Positions 1-12,394 of a DNA stretch of 64,000 nucleotides are shown piece after piece. Both the position numbers and the translations under genes were made by a program. The DNA is taken from positions 11,126,984-11,190,983 of the forward strand of contig NC_092564.1 in the NCBI RefSeq assembly GCF_037975245.1, written 5' to 3'. The stretch comes from Apostichopus japonicus (taxonomy: Eukaryota; Echinodermata; Holothuroidea; Aspidochirotida; Stichopodidae). The notes under the pieces were generated by a model. That model was not told the DNA's origin. It ran no database searches and worked only from the letters and a program-made list of their open reading frames with translations. Within the stretch, counting starts at the first letter, position 1, and every line of letters starts with the position of its first letter.

Positions 1-1382
1 GCGACTTCCTTGCTATATGAGCATGAAGAGCGTACAGTGGGCGGGTGTATATTATTGTAACGTTGAAATATTGCGAACACATAACTTAAAGAGTACAAAA
101 CGGGTTAGATCACGTGTTCTGTGAACGGTTTTCAATCGCACTTTTCGACCTAGAAAGATCACCCAGTAAGTCTACAACTTAAATAGAACCGATTTGAAGC
201 CCTAAATTCGACGACGTCGGAACATCAGGCCAGTAGCGAGACAAGGACACGGTGATCCTGCCTCCCCCACCCCCTCCCCGTACCGACTACCGTGTACCCC
301 TCCTCCTGTGCCATCATCAAGTTTCCACGTATCTGGGACGCGGGACATTGTGCCCTTCTTTGACTTGTTGATATCACCCTCCTTAAATTGTTTTTGCATC
401 TTAAAAACTCAAAATTCCCTTGGAACATTGCTCTTGGCTCTGACTTGAAAGCGATTAACATTTGTAGTTTAACAACGTGTGGAATTAAATTGGTAAGGTT
501 ACAAACGATATGCAGAAGTCACAAGTTCTCTTCTCACAGGTGTTGAAGCCATATAATTCTGATCGCAAACGTGAGGACGACTTGAATAATGTTATCAAAG
601 TGTGTGAGTCATAGCTGTTTCGTAAAAGGTGTGAGCGCCTATTGCAGCCTACTAGCTGTGAAATTAAAAATAGAAATGTTAAACTTGCAAAACGTGTCAA
701 TGTCGTCCGCATTGCTATGCTGTCAGAGTGAGGAGGTCCATTGGTCTGCAAAATGTGTTGACTTACTATTTTTGCTTTCTTTTAAAAGGTGTGAAAGTCT
801 TTGCTATCTGTTCTCAGACCTGTGAAGGTCCCTATTGTATTTACATGTGAAATGTGTCCACTGTATATTGAAAATGGAGTGTCTTATATTATTACTGTAG
901 TACCTTTAATGTGACTCAACTTTCATCATGTGTTCAGTCCAGTATTTTTCGAAATTAGTACAACACAAGTCCAGTCTCGAGTCCATATTTTTGTTTTCGA
1001 TCGTTTATAAATCCGTATCATCGAGAAGATAGCCATGAAGTCTATTGTTATTTAATTCATGGTGCCAATTTTAATTACACGAATATGTTTACCCAACATA
1101 GTTAAACTACATAGCAAATTTAAGTGAATGAAGAACAGCAGTAAAGTTTTTTTTTTACCTGTTTACAGTTATATACGGTACTCAGTGTATCGGAGATCAA
1201 CGTTTCTACGTGTCTGCGATTCATTGAGCTTATAGATGCTAAGTTGTTCAAACAATCGATAAATCAGGTTTGACATTATTAAAAGTGTTTTCACCGAAAA
1301 TTTGTCAGTTAACCCGATTAAAAAAGACTGTACTCTTTATTTCAGTTGATAATTAATATATAGTGAGGAACCACCTACTTAC
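1..1382. other. No supported gene, window start
   Basis: I see no supported coding exon. The overlapping minus-strand frames around 202-461 lie over a C/T-rich stretch and show no splice context. A short series of near-repeats of the word GGTGTGA lies between about 600 and 840. Confidence 0.5.
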
Positions 1383-1433
1383 ATAATACTCATAACAATT
1401 TTATTGAGCTCATCGGTATTACAAACCACAAAC
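1383..1433 (-). CDS. Candidate internal exon (17 residues), minus strand
   Basis: A 51-nt stretch lies between a pyrimidine-rich acceptor (TTTATTACATTTGTGTAG) and a GTAAGT donor. Only one frame is open. It enters in phase 2 and leaves in phase 2, and reads FVVCNTDELNKIVMSI plus a split codon. It could be a downstream exon of gene B, whose signal-peptide exon is at 6.6 kb on the same strand, but gene B exon 2 leaves in phase 1, so at least one intervening exon would be needed. The short length makes a chance match possible. Confidence 0.35.
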
Positions 1434-4400
1434 CTACACAAATGTAATAAACAAAACCGCAAAATAATGGGAAATTGAAACTAGGCCTACATGTCAAGAA
1501 ACTTTATCAAAACGACTGTAAGCCTTAAGTACCAGCTCATCTTTTAACTAATAACAACAAAACGATTGAAAGTTGTTGTTTCTTTCTTTATCAAATATTT
1601 GAATCAATGATTGTCCTACAGGACATTTCCTATTTTTTAATTATGACAACACCTCTCGAAACCTCAATCGATAATAGTAGGAGTGAGGGCATACTACTTG
1701 TCAACCAATTTAGTGTGGAAACTAAACTGCTTACAGCGTTCTCTCGATCGGAGGTTGCTCATTATGAGACTGATCATATACAAACAGTTTAAGTTTTGTA
1801 TTATACGCTAGAAATATACATAATATAATCTTTTTACTATAATAATGGCATTTAGCCTTTCATCAAAATGTTTACAACGACAATGATCTGGAGGACATTG
1901 CCCTTACTGATAAGAAAACAACATTTTCAAACTAAGATCAGAAAAGAACTTGATAATCTACACAAAGGGATCTGTAAAAGAATTGTATAATCGTTTCATG
2001 GTTGATCTGCATTAGTTCATAGATCCCCCCCCCCCCCTCCTACTATCCCCCATCTTTGGTAGCTTGTATTTGTTTCACAGAAGTATGTGTCCCTTCTTTT
2101 ATATTTCAAATATGTTTCAATTATTGATTTATTGATTTACTGTTCTGTCTTCTTATGTATGCCAATGATAGTCGTTTGCCTCTATTGCGATCTTGCGTAT
2201 TACGTACATTTTTTTCTATGGTTTATTTATATCATCTTAATTTTGCACATAATTTTAGAATAGAACATACAGATACAAACTAAAAGTGCAAATGGTGATA
2301 AAAACATTAGTTTATGATAAGAAATGTTTCTTTTTTATTGTTTTTTTTTTTCATCTTCAAACGAGCCAATTGACTGGTTTGTTTTTCATTAAAATGATCT
2401 GTACTCCTCTTATAGGTTATGAGTCCCTGTATGCCTTCCAAATTACTTAATGCACCATATCTTACTGAATGATTAGATTATGGCAATTTAAGCTTCACCC
2501 ATACATGTAATATTACCCAGATATGGTAATTCTATATGGTTAAATGTTCAGATCCCCTTATCTGTTTTAAATATAATCTCTGAATATATTACAGTTACTG
2601 AACTGCAAATAAAGCGTTTTAATAGGATAATATAATTGAGAAATTAACCCCACATCAAAGCGGTATTAGGTGGAAAATGCCATATGGAGAACATAATAAG
2701 CCTTAAATCTTTTATATCATCCGACTTGATTAATTAAAATTCTCTGTATTGCTATTTATTCTGAACCATATAGAATAACTTATATTGAAAATACGCATAT
2801 ATATATACGAAAATAATTTCATTAAAGCCTATACGAAAGAAAAAAACACCGCCAATAATTTATATAATTCATTGTAAATGGCCGAAAATTATGAGACACA
2901 AATGAATATAATTATGAACACTATCTTGATCGTCTGTCTACCTCCTCGTCTCTTCCGCTTTCGCGCTTAGAAGTAGAAATTACCATAAATGTTTGGTGAA
3001 ACATATTCTAACCAACAGCTATATAATTGGGGAGTAAATATTCACACTTGATCATTCTACACGTCTTCAACGTGAAGACCTACCTACAGAGATGCAATAT
3101 ATTTGATAGGCTATAGGTAATTGTTTTTCTCGGTATAGAATAGAACCAAGTTGCTCATAGGCCTATCTGTATATGCGTATCAATAACCTACTCATATGAT
3201 CGATAGTTTATACATTATTGACGTGACCTGAAATGTTATATATCCCAAAGTACACTATAGATATAGCTAAGATGTACTTTCACGAGGAATAGTTATTTTA
3301 AGATGTTTAATGTATAGCCAAGTAGAAGAGGTAATGTACTGTAGGGATGCGTTAAGAGATTTGGGAAGATCGTTTGCGAAGATTGATGGTTCATTGACAC
3401 CGTTTGTTCTCTCAATCTTAAATCTCCCTATAAATCCCTTCTAGGTAAACTGGAGGAAAAACTTTAAGAGCGACAGATGTTGGGAAATACTCCACATTGC
3501 ATATTTCAAGGAACAGCGTATGTATGCATGCATTTGCATAGGCTATACATTTCAATGATTTTTATTTTCTCTTTATGTTGTAGATTAGTAGAATTAAAGT
3601 ATTAGTCTAAATAACGCCCCTCCAAAAAAAAAATGCAACCACAATAATAATAATAATAATAAAAAACATATCAAGCATACCAGATGGAATAATATAAAGT
3701 TATGCATATTGGTTTCTAAGCGGTAATTGTTACATATCATCTCGAACCGGTAATAATTCAAAATAAATATAATAATGAATAAGAAGCAATCAACAATTTA
3801 ATGATTATAATAATTACAATAATAATAATAATGATAATAATGATGAAGTAATAATAAGCAATACTCCAATTGTGAAACTAAACTACGCTGCATACCGGTT
3901 CCTCGTACCCCCCCCCCCCTCCCCAAACAACCAACATCTTGCCTTGACACTTTTTAAAAAAGAAAATCTTTCACGGAGGAAGACATAGATACGATTATAA
4001 CGGTATTGAAAAACCTCGATGTAATACGAGTTAATGGATATCGCACATTCGTATTCTCTATTCTCATCACTTTAGATTACCGATCAACTTGAAAGGATGA
4101 AGGCAAAACAAAACCAATTCTGTTTATTTGTTGGAGTATGAATACCCTACAAACCACTAATAGCATGCCACTCTAAAGTAGAAAGTCTTAATTTTTTTAT
4201 TCCCTATGGAAAGTAATGAACAATTCCATCCAGTTGTAATATACCTATTTTGGGCAAGAAGACTTTGTTATCCACGGATAAGAAAGTAATCTGATCAAAA
4301 ACAGTTGCATCAGTATATAACTCAACTTTCATATTTCTTCATTTATTTCGACTCGACCGTGTATCATAGAATATAATCTTGTATAATCCTGACTTATAAA

Positions 4401-5569
4401 GTCATATGACGTCTTGGCCGAGACTGAGAATGATCGATATTTTGATTGGCACATGAAACGATACTTTTTTTTTTCAAGTTAATTTTTTATATCTCCTGAC
4501 AGTTGAGGGCAAAGTAAGGCATGACACTGTAAAAGGTTTCATACGGATACATATGTCTGTGATGGACAAATATACTATAGGAAGTGCATCGGGAGCGAAT
4601 GTTTTAATAATGGATAGGAAGTTACCGTAATCTCATAGAGGCTATCGTAAATGGAGTGATTACGAATCCCCTTTTATCTGCGTTTTCTGAATAGTCTCCC
4701 CTGGTATCAGGTTGCCAATGTCATTTATTCTAGGCATGTAGGCATGAAATGCAGATAAACAGAACAGGGACGTCAGAAGAGGACTATATCTGGGTCGGAG
4801 GAGGGAACGAGCTTCGAAGGGCAGTCAGTCACGTGTGAAGAAAAGCGGCACGTCAACTTATGAAGTATATAGGGCAATTTTCACAGGATTTTCTTAACTC
4901 AAAATTTGGGCGAGTCCCGCCCCTGTTTTCAGCTGATGGCTACTATTAATTTATTAAACATTTTTCATTTACCAAAATATACTTTTCGGGATACCAAGAA
5001 TGGAAAAGCTTACTTTAATAAACAAAATGGGGCATTTTTAATTTCATAGACAAGGGCACTTTTCAGGTTGCTCTCAAAAATTAATTATAACGTTTACTTT
5101 ATGAAAAAAGAGCACTTTTCAGGCTTTTCACAAAAGTTTGGGTTTGAAGCACTCGACTACTAGCATGTTCCTGGTTTAAAAGTCATTGTCAACAAGCATG
5201 ATATCGAACCCAACACCCCCACACTGTACAAGATATTTGGTTAATGTAGAGAAATATTTAAAAAGAAGAAGATGAAGAAGAAAAAGCAGTAGAAAATGGA
5301 GTTAGGTTTAGGAGTTAGTGGATGTTTTGCCAATAATTTACCTACATCGTCACTATACAATATATGTTAACTGTGGTCCTTTATAAAGAGGCCAAGCAAG
5401 CAGGAAGGGCACCGACCTTTGATTTGTTTTGAATTTATGAAAACTGGTTAGAAATAGATAACGAATTTCGTTCTTTAAAGAATCATCGCAACCATAGAAC
5501 ACACACACACACTTATGCTGTTGTAAGTTAGAAAGGCAATATACGTAATTCCGCTCATATCACTGTACT
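1434..5569. other. Non-coding stretch with simple repeats
   Basis: It holds a poly-C run near 2027-2038, an AAT/ATA-rich tract near 3643-3860, a poly-C run near 3908-3919 and two stretches containing gggcacttttcagg-like words near 5050-5130. If gene B runs through here this is intron. I could not find phase-1 exons linking 5.99 kb to 1.43 kb with confidence. Confidence 0.5.
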
Positions 5570-5589
5570 TTGACCAATACGCTGTCACA

Positions 5590-5790
5590 AGCAAACACCA
5601 TATCAATAACACCATATCATATCATATCACCATATCACTATCTCATCATCTCACCGTATATCACCATATCAAACACCATATCAATAACACCATATCATAT
5701 CATATCACCATCTCACCATATCAGACACCATATCAATAACACCATATCATCATATCATATCATATCATATCGCGGCCATATCAAACACAA
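5590..5790 (+). repeat. CCATATCA-type low-complexity tandem repeat
   Basis: About 200 bp are built from CCATATCA, ATATCATATC and CACCATATCA words in irregular order, with a higher-order unit (AACACCATATCAATAACACC) seen about three times. It is open in one plus frame only because the repeat lacks stops. Confidence 0.9.
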
Positions 5791-5994
5791 TATAAATAAA
5801 TCAATTGATTGATTAATTCTGCAATTCATTTACTATAGGATGCTGTTTGTAGTGATATAAATAACCAAGTTTTCGTTAACCTAACTGAAATATTTCCTTG
5901 TGATTTTTACCGTTCATAAATGCCAAATTGTCAAATGCAAGAATTTTGTGAATCTAGACATTCCTGGATAAACCTTATAATTCACTTAACTTAC

Positions 5995-6093
5995 ACACAT
6001 CAGTAGAAATTGTAACATTACACTGAGATGCATCGCCAAGCATATAGCTACATGTCCCGTATCCAAAGGTCATTTCATCCACGGACAGGTAAA
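5995..6093 (-). CDS. Gene B exon 2: cysteine-containing extracellular segment
   Basis: This 99-nt exon on the minus strand enters in phase 1 and leaves in phase 1. The donor is a strong GTAAGT. The acceptor (ATTTAAATAGAG) is pyrimidine-poor. The open frame begins YLSVDEMTFGYGTCSYMLGD and carries three cysteines (TCSY, SQCN and a C formed across the next junction) and an NVT glycosylation site. It joins in frame to the phase-1 signal-peptide exon 437 bp upstream. A 1-1 exon after a signal peptide is the usual layout for extracellular modules. No family is recognised. Confidence 0.5.
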
Positions 6094-6530
6094 CTCTATT
6101 TAAATCAATGTTTAACGACATTTTTCGTATTGCAATTATAAAACATTTACGATAACGTTACCTATAGCTTACGATGAGAACACTATATAAACTGTACAAA
6201 ACCAATAACCATTAATAAATATTCATCGCAGACATCGCGATTCAATTTGCATGTCTGTGAACAGTCCTGAGTATACATTGTCAACTTTCTCTTTAGTAAG
6301 TTAAATCTTTAAAAGTGATATGTTTTCTTCCAACAACTAAAAGAGACTAAACTAAAGGAAACCTAAACATTCAAAATTTAGTTTTGAATAAGATTTTAAC
6401 CTAGCAAAAATCTGAGTTGGTCTTACATTTCTCTTCAAAAGAAGGTTATACAGAACTATTATTCGATTCGATATATTTATTGATATTATTAATATTTGTA
6501 TATATTGTATAAATATATATATTTACTCAC

Positions 6531-6609
6531 CAGTGATGCCGAAGAATAAAAATCCTAAAAGGATTGGTATCCAGGGTAGAAGTTGGTTCACCTGATTCAT
6601 AGTCCACAT
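6531..6609 (-). CDS. Gene B exon 1: signal peptide
   Basis: The coding part starts at ATG 6609-6607 (a second in-frame ATG is at 6600-6598) and reads MWTMNQVNQLLPWIPILLGF followed by LFFGIT, then leaves in phase 1 at a good donor (CACTG then GTGAGTAAAT). The hydrophobic core with a short polar start is a clear signal-peptide pattern. The exon has its own acceptor (ATACGGCAG) at 6636-6637, so a 5' UTR intron is expected and transcription starts upstream. Next exon: 5995-6093. The remaining exons are at lower coordinates or outside the window. An internal transmembrane exon is the alternative, because the frame stays open upstream of the ATG. Confidence 0.6.
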
Positions 6610-7050
6610 ATTAACAAGTATCGTCTGAGACCGACCTGCCGTATATGCTGTGGTATAAAATTGTTATAAGTCACACACGGAATATATCAAAGCGAAAAAC
6701 ATCCACAACGAGCAACACCTTCGATCAGATTTGCTGTAAAGTGGTGGAAAGTTCATTCCTTTTATGTACCAAAACTCTCATATTTTCGACTGTTTATAAA
6801 CGTAAAAGTTTTATAACGAAAGTGTCGTTTGATTTGTCTTTTGAAACCGTTATATAAAAGTCTTTCAATTATTGTGTTTCTTAATGAAATAAATGAAGTC
6901 CAATAAGTGGCATTTACTATTTAGATTCCTAAAGTTGGCAAAAACTTTAAAACAAGATAAAAATTAAACCACGAACCGAAAATGGACGAATGTTTATTTT
7001 TCAGTCAAGACTTTTTTTTTTAAATATATTTTCTTATCGTGTATAATTTT

Positions 7051-7119
7051 GTGATTCGAACTCCTCCGACTGAGTAGAAATCAGATAACCGGAGTATCTG
7101 CTAACGAGTGAACTATGTC
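7051..7119 (-). repeat. tRNA-like SINE head remnant
   Basis: Read on the minus strand it has the order of a tRNA promoter: an A-box-like TAGTTCACTCGTTAGCAGA followed about 40 nt later by a B-box-like GAGTTCGAATC. The body does not fold as a complete cloverleaf and no intact body or tail follows, so this is a degenerate SINE head rather than a tRNA gene. Confidence 0.4.
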
Positions 7120-7222
7120 ATTAACACATCCCAAGTATAAAGAAACGTCATGCCGAAAATCAGTCTCTTAAAGTGACTGGGAGAGAAGGTACAATCTCTG
7201 TTATTAAGGTAAGAGAACTTAC

Positions 7223-7297
7223 GATATGACGTAAACGAGCAGTAACCAATGAGCCGTAAAAAAAAACTCGAGATATTTTCGTTTGGCTACAATTCAT
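7223..7297 (-). CDS. Possible upstream exon with ATG ending at a GTAAGT donor
   Basis: On the minus strand an ATG opens 25 codons (MNCSQTKISRVFFYGSLVTA then RLRHI) that end exactly at a GTAAGT donor. It lies 0.6 kb upstream of gene B exon 1. In phase 0 it would run into a stop in that exon, so if spliced there it would be 5' UTR carrying an upstream ORF. Evidence is limited to the donor and an open frame. Confidence 0.2.
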
Positions 7298-7299
7298 GA

Positions 7300-8660
7300 C
7301 GTTGGCGTTACTCCCGTAATGAGTCTGCTCAAGCGGGGTTAATAGAGGGCACTATATAACAATTGTAGGATCACAATGCTTATATATAAAATTATATAAA
7401 AAAAAATCGTCTTGCGGAAACGAAACTCAAATCATCGTTTTTGTTGACGTCATCCAGAGCAAGAATTTTCTCCGAATATTTACTTAAATGAATAAAACAA
7501 AAGTATGACGACATAACTTTTCCGTTTAAATCAATAAAAAACACAACAACACGTTCTATCCGATTTCGACTGTAAGGGATGGATGTGAACTAGAGAATTA
7601 TTTGAATTACCAAGAAAGATCGAAAAAGTATGAAGGTTCAAAAGCTCCGCGGTTTGTTAGTTTCATCTCACTTGTGTATTGCTTCACCTATTTATGACTA
7701 TCGTCATGCGTGTAAATAAATATTTGCATTTTGAATTATATTTAGTGTATATTACCCTACATCCGTCAATACAACAACAACTTCCGCTAAAGTCCTATGT
7801 CACTGGCGGATCCGTGCGTTACATCAAATGAGTTTAGGAATCTTCGATTACTGATAATTGCTGAGGATCAGTTTAACGTCATGCTACTAAATGTGCCGAA
7901 ATTAAAGGGTACTAATCAAAGAGTTACCAATGAAAGGGTGTAACAACGTCCGCGAATAACACTAAAATTTCCTGTTAACGTCTTGGGTCAGTGACAAATC
8001 TCATGAGATATATACCAATCAAGAAGTTATATATATATATATATATCTGCCTCCTTTATCTATATTTACCGATGTTCTACTCCGTTAAACGTCTACACAC
8101 AAAATGTACGGAGTATAAAAATTGCACTGGAGAGTTCTTAATATAGTGGTGCCAATGCTATATTACACACCCTCACTTTCGTTATTGCTGGCTATAAATA
8201 AATCTAATCCGTTTATCAAACAGAAACATATCATGTAAAAATGCAGTCATTTTGAGATAAAAAAATATATAAAAACGAGCATATATTTTCAATAAAGAAC
8301 GATATTCAAAGTGAAACTTTCAGTATTTTATCTGCTGGTCCTATTTTTTGCTTTGGATTCACCGATATCCAAAACAATATAAACATTGAAAGGCTCTAAA
8401 TCAAGAACTATACCATCTGCATTCCTAGGATGGACGACGTTACTCTTTGCTATTAAACAATATTTATACTGAAATGAAGTCATATCTGCATGGATATGTC
8501 GACATTTTGTCTCTGAAAGATGTTTTTGACGCCACTTTAAATTTTCCGCACTTCACCACTTTTAATTAACTGGAAAGATACCCCAATATATTCTTCGTTG
8601 AGAGAAAGAAAATGTGTCTTTCCTTAATATATCACTTCTTTTCCTACACAAATAGTACGA
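7300..8660. other. No feature seen, AT-rich
   Basis: It is AT-rich sequence with a short (TA)n run at about 8028-8046. I see no exon with a convincing acceptor and donor pair. Confidence 0.5.
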
Positions 8661-8666
8661 GTAAAT

Positions 8667-8787
8667 TGGTCTTGGTCAGCTTCTGATCAACACGCAGATC
8701 TTGGCCTTCCACTGATCAACTAACAGGTCTTGGACTTCCACTGATTAACAAACAGGTCTTTGTCAGCAACTGATTAACAAAGAAAGA
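8667..8787 (-). repeat. Left inverted array of a 30-bp repeat
   Basis: About four units of a sequence that reads, in reverse complement, like GATCAGTGGAAGGCCAAGAC plus CTGTTAGTC. The same unit occurs in the opposite orientation at 12395-12812. The two arrays therefore form an inverted pair about 3.6 kb apart, similar to foldback termini. Confidence 0.8.
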
Positions 8788-9076
8788 AGTCTTGAAAACC
8801 AAGATGACAGCTACAAAATATAATCTAGTCAAGGCTATTTTATTTATACATATGGATTTACATGTAGCAGTCTTATCGGTAGTCGCTGACCTATTTAACT
8901 AATCTACGATTCAACTAGGATTTCTCCTACATGCGGAAAAACCTCGGCAAAGAAGACGTCAGGTCGATCCGTTCTTGTACTTCTATTAAAGGTTAAATAT
9001 ATGCAGTACTCCAAACTGGAATAGGAATGTTTTCCATAATGATGATAGCTTCGAGTGGCCTTCCTTTTCTGTTTAG

Positions 9077-9963
9077 TGAAGTTGTCGGTAGATGTGGCGT
9101 TCAATCTTATTGAGATATTTGGGCCAATCTTAACATCAACCCAGCAGAGAGGAACTGAAGCCAGCACTTTCCAGTCGTTGGAATATTACACCTCGGATTT
9201 ACATAGACAACTAGCCTTTATTCAATACTACTAATAACAACCTACAACGCAGAAAAAAAAACGTTTGGAAAGATCTCAATTATCTTATAAACATCCTCCG
9301 AAAGGACAGCAAGCTGTTGTTGCGACCCAATCCACAAGCCACAGTGCATTGCATTTGTTGCCTAGACGACACAAAGTTGACTATATTACTGAGAGATTTA
9401 CCTTACAATTCAGAAAAAACAGTTATTGATGGTTTTGTAATGCATCTGGGATGTAAGTACCCAGTGGTCTCCCTGGACGGCTTATAGTGTCTGGTACACC
9501 CCCCCCTCCCCCCCCCTACGAATTTATGTCGACCTTAGTTGATATGTGTACAACCTTTATAATTCCTAGCTACATACAACCGTATAAGACACAGCCCATG
9601 CACTTTCTCATGGTTTCTTCCATACATACCAAAAACATTCTCCGCAGTTCCACTTCATCCTTAACAATAATTACCATTGCTGGAACATTATGCAATGGGA
9701 GCCCTTATTTTACGTAAGCTAAGTTGGGGACATTTTCCTAAATGGGTCACAAGGCACTGAAGAGCTGTTAATGCTTTTCTCACTACCATGAAGGTCACAA
9801 TCCAATATTCACAGGTTTAATTAAACCCTTCCCTAGATACCCTTGTCCACATTAACGGCATTAACGACACTTTGCTGCCCTTACAGCTTTATGATAAGCC
9901 CACTGACAACCATTGTTATTTACGATTGGACAGTTTTACCTACTCCACATCAAACCATCCGTA
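9077..9963 (+). pseudogene. Decayed Penelope-like (PLE) reverse transcriptase ORF
   Basis: Four plus-strand segments read as protein in changing frames. 9077-9234 contains TSTQQRGTEASTFQSLEYYT, 9215-9487 contains NVWKDLNYLINILRKDSKLL, 9487-9717 ends in GTLCNGSPYFT, and 9821-9963 contains SLDTLVHINGI followed by LQLYDKPTDNHCYLRLDSF. The last matches the conserved PLE RT block with FLD(T) and LY(D/T)KPTD(T/N)H.YL. GTLCNGSP stands where GTAMGSP is expected. Frameshifts and stops between the segments show it is dead. The first two segments have no motif I can name and are assigned by position. Confidence 0.6.
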
Positions 9964-10279
9964 AATTATATATAATCAGTTATAAAGAATCAAGAGAAAT
10001 CTACTCAGAATCCGACGATTAATTGCAAAATATGATAAACCTATAGTTGGTTATCTACGGCACTTGACAGACGTTATATATTTCGAATTTTGCATATTGG
10101 TATTTCGAAAAGAATATGAACGCGGGATAGAGATAGTCTATACTCACATGACCACAAGCTGAGAAATCTTAGCATGACCTTTGAATTGATCCTCCGATTT
10201 GTGAAAAACATACTTTCACCCTGTAACTACATGTTATGCAAGAAAGTGTAATTAGAAATATCAGAACCTAAGGACTACA

Positions 10280-10485
10280 CTGCTAATCATTTCAAATCAC
10301 TTAACATCACTACAACTGCAAGATCATCAAGACTAGTATTGCAACTTCCGCATATAGATCCATAAATCATCCGCTACCTAATAACTTCAATGATCTCTTC
10401 AATGCAGCCCTTCATCATCGTATACTCGACAGTCAACTCACCTGCATTGCAGTACTTCTCGTCTGTCAACTTCCGTAATAAGTAT
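10280..10485 (+). pseudogene. Further plus-strand coding remnant downstream of the PLE RT
   Basis: One plus frame stays open for about 53 codons (HHYNCKIIKTSIATSAYRSI, then NHPLPNNFNDLFNAALHHRI and on) before TAA. Its position after the RT block suggests the distal part of the same element. No endonuclease motif such as GIY-YIG is visible. Confidence 0.3.
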
Positions 10486-10977
10486 GATACAACTATACGA
10501 CGAATTTAAATGTTAAGTACTCCTTCAAACCGAGTCTTATACTATTGACATTTCATAAATCTTTATTAATGTTCTATATGTATTCATGTATAATCATGGA
10601 ATGTTATACTATTTGTATTTTAATTGGTAGCGCATTGCAATGTATTGCATGCAATGAACTTCATGACTGGATAGGACAGAGGACTGAAGGGTGTCATTGT
10701 AAGTGATGAGTGTTGGTCTGTGTGGTAGGTCTGACTTCCTTTCTAACGTCCTTTCATACTTCATGTGAGCTCACAGATAAGCTACAGTTCTACAAGCCCT
10801 AAGAGGGTTTCTTTGTACTCCTCGTTTCATACTGAAGTAAGACTTGATATTGTTTACTCTTGTCTTTTTGTTTACTTACAAGTGTGATATGTAAATAAAC
10901 TCAACTCAACGCAACGCAACGCAATGAAACAAACAAAACTTGTCTAAGATTATCTCAAGCATATGAAATGTCGTTTG

Positions 10978-11162
10978 CTAATCAGGAATTACATTGAGAC
11001 GACTCAATAATGGTCTCACGATTACAACCTTATCCAGCTCCTGATGTTTCAATATAGAAAGCGACAACTGACCTGTCGTAAACATTTCCATGCAAGCAAA
11101 TGGCCAGCTATAATTCAAGAGTAACACAAACTCTCCGCGAAATAGGCTGATACAAAGGTTCA
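10978..11162 (-). CDS. Possible terminal exon, minus strand
   Basis: After the acceptor ACCTTTGTATCAG one frame is open to a TAG at 10978. It includes LFRGEFVLLLNYSWPFACME and ends LLSRLNVIPD. It enters in phase 2. No upstream exon ending in phase 2 was identified, and the region lies inside the inverted-array unit, so it may also be transposon debris. Confidence 0.25.
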
Positions 11163-11866
11163 AATATTGTAAGCACAAGATATAATGTTAAACATCATAA
11201 TATATGTACGCCTTAATAAAAGAATCACAATATAAATGTAAGAATACGTGGTAAGAAACCTCAGACCATTAAATGGAAGATTAGATAACTGATAATAATA
11301 ATACCCATAAAGCGTATAAAACTTATGTTATGACAATGTCAAGTAAACAAGGTTACCATCGTTTGATTATATTCCACGAAGTGAATATTACTACCAACCC
11401 TCGGGCTCCTTCCAAGTTCCTTATAACCTTTTTTAATGAGGTACGGTTTATTTCTGTTCTCCTGCCAGTCGCTGCTTTCATGAATGGTATGTTTGATTTT
11501 ACGTGACATGCAAACATAAATAACGTCTAGTTTCATCCATTTCAATTGATTAGACGGCCAGTTAATCAACAAATCGTAAAGTATATACAGACATCAGGGG
11601 GCGACTCAGATGAAGAAATTAAAATTATTACATTACGGCGTGTTGAGCCTATACTTTACATGGCCCGCGTCTTCACTGTGTTCTCTAAACAACATGTCTT
11701 ATCTACTTTGGGGTCTAATTTGTAGTAAGAAGTTTGAATTGACATTAACTACATTAAAAAGTTCGGAAGCAAAAAACAAAAATCGATTTAAAAAAGTTTC
11801 CCCGTTGTCAAGATTTCTTTTGCTTTCTTTCTTGCTTCAATTGCTTTCTTTTGTTAAACTTTTGAG

Positions 11867-12061
11867 GAGGAAGAAGTAGTCTTTCTAATGAACGAAGCCA
11901 ATCAACTGATGCATGGACTTGACACGAAAGTGAAATATTTGATCTTACTCTCCGCAGACCAAAATGATGATGCTCTCTTTCTCTCTTTGCTTGATGAAAA
12001 TGTGAGAGACGGTAGACATTTTCATTCCACTTACAGTAGCGCGTTTCTAATTTCATGCTAA
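11867..12061 (+). CDS. Plus-strand exon of unknown protein
   Basis: A long pyrimidine tract (11811-11860) leads to an AG acceptor, followed by a frame that reads like protein: EEEVVFLMNEANQLMHGLDT then KVKYLILLSADQNDDALFLS. A GTGAGA donor follows codon 45 (exon would end at 12001, phase 0); without splicing the frame stops at 12061. From the ATG at 11888 the unspliced ORF is 57 residues. The family is unknown. It lies between the two inverted 30-bp arrays but outside the PLE remnant. Confidence 0.4.
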   Translation, partial: EEEVVFLMNEANQLMHGLDTKVKYLILLSADQNDDALFLSLLDENVRDGRHFHSTYSSAFLISC

Positions 12062-12394
12062 AAGCGGCACATTTAGTCTGGATTAAGCTTCCCTTCGCTA
12101 CGAAAGGGATCAAAACGGACAGATAATTGAAAAAGCAGTCCATGATCATGAATAACATCAAAAGTGTTCAAGATTACTTCTGTTAAGTAAAATAGTGAAA
12201 TAATATTCAAACCATAAAAAAATTCTTTAGACGCCAACGGATGATTGCTGTTCAACTCATCTAACTATAGTGCATGAGTTCGCAGCAATGATGCAAAGAC
12301 TGCCTATACTCGATCACCAAATATAACCTGCTAGTAGAAGACCAATATATATATTTCATAATTAACAAAAGACTATAAGATCTGCCAGTCGATC

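Noticed and set aside
2890-2980. Minus frame RKRKRRGGRQTIKIVFIIIF after a TTCTACTTCTAAG acceptor, phase-compatible with gene B exon 2
   Set aside because: It ends in a stop after a basic and hydrophobic run, two other frames are nearly as open, and the composition is unlike the preceding secreted segment.
4100-4185. Minus frame SGMLLVVCRVFILQQINRIG... with an acceptor-like AG
   Set aside because: The donor (GTAATC) is weak and the phase does not connect gene B exon 2 to the 1.4-kb exon.
8904-9167. 87-codon minus ORF (LASVPLCWVDVKIGPNIS...)
   Set aside because: The plus strand over the same bases gives a better-supported frame with a strong acceptor and continuity into the Penelope-like remnant, so this is treated as a shadow.
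11808-12161. 117-codon minus ORF
   Set aside because: It lies opposite the plus-strand exon at 11867 and its lysine-rich end is the reverse of that exon's pyrimidine tract.
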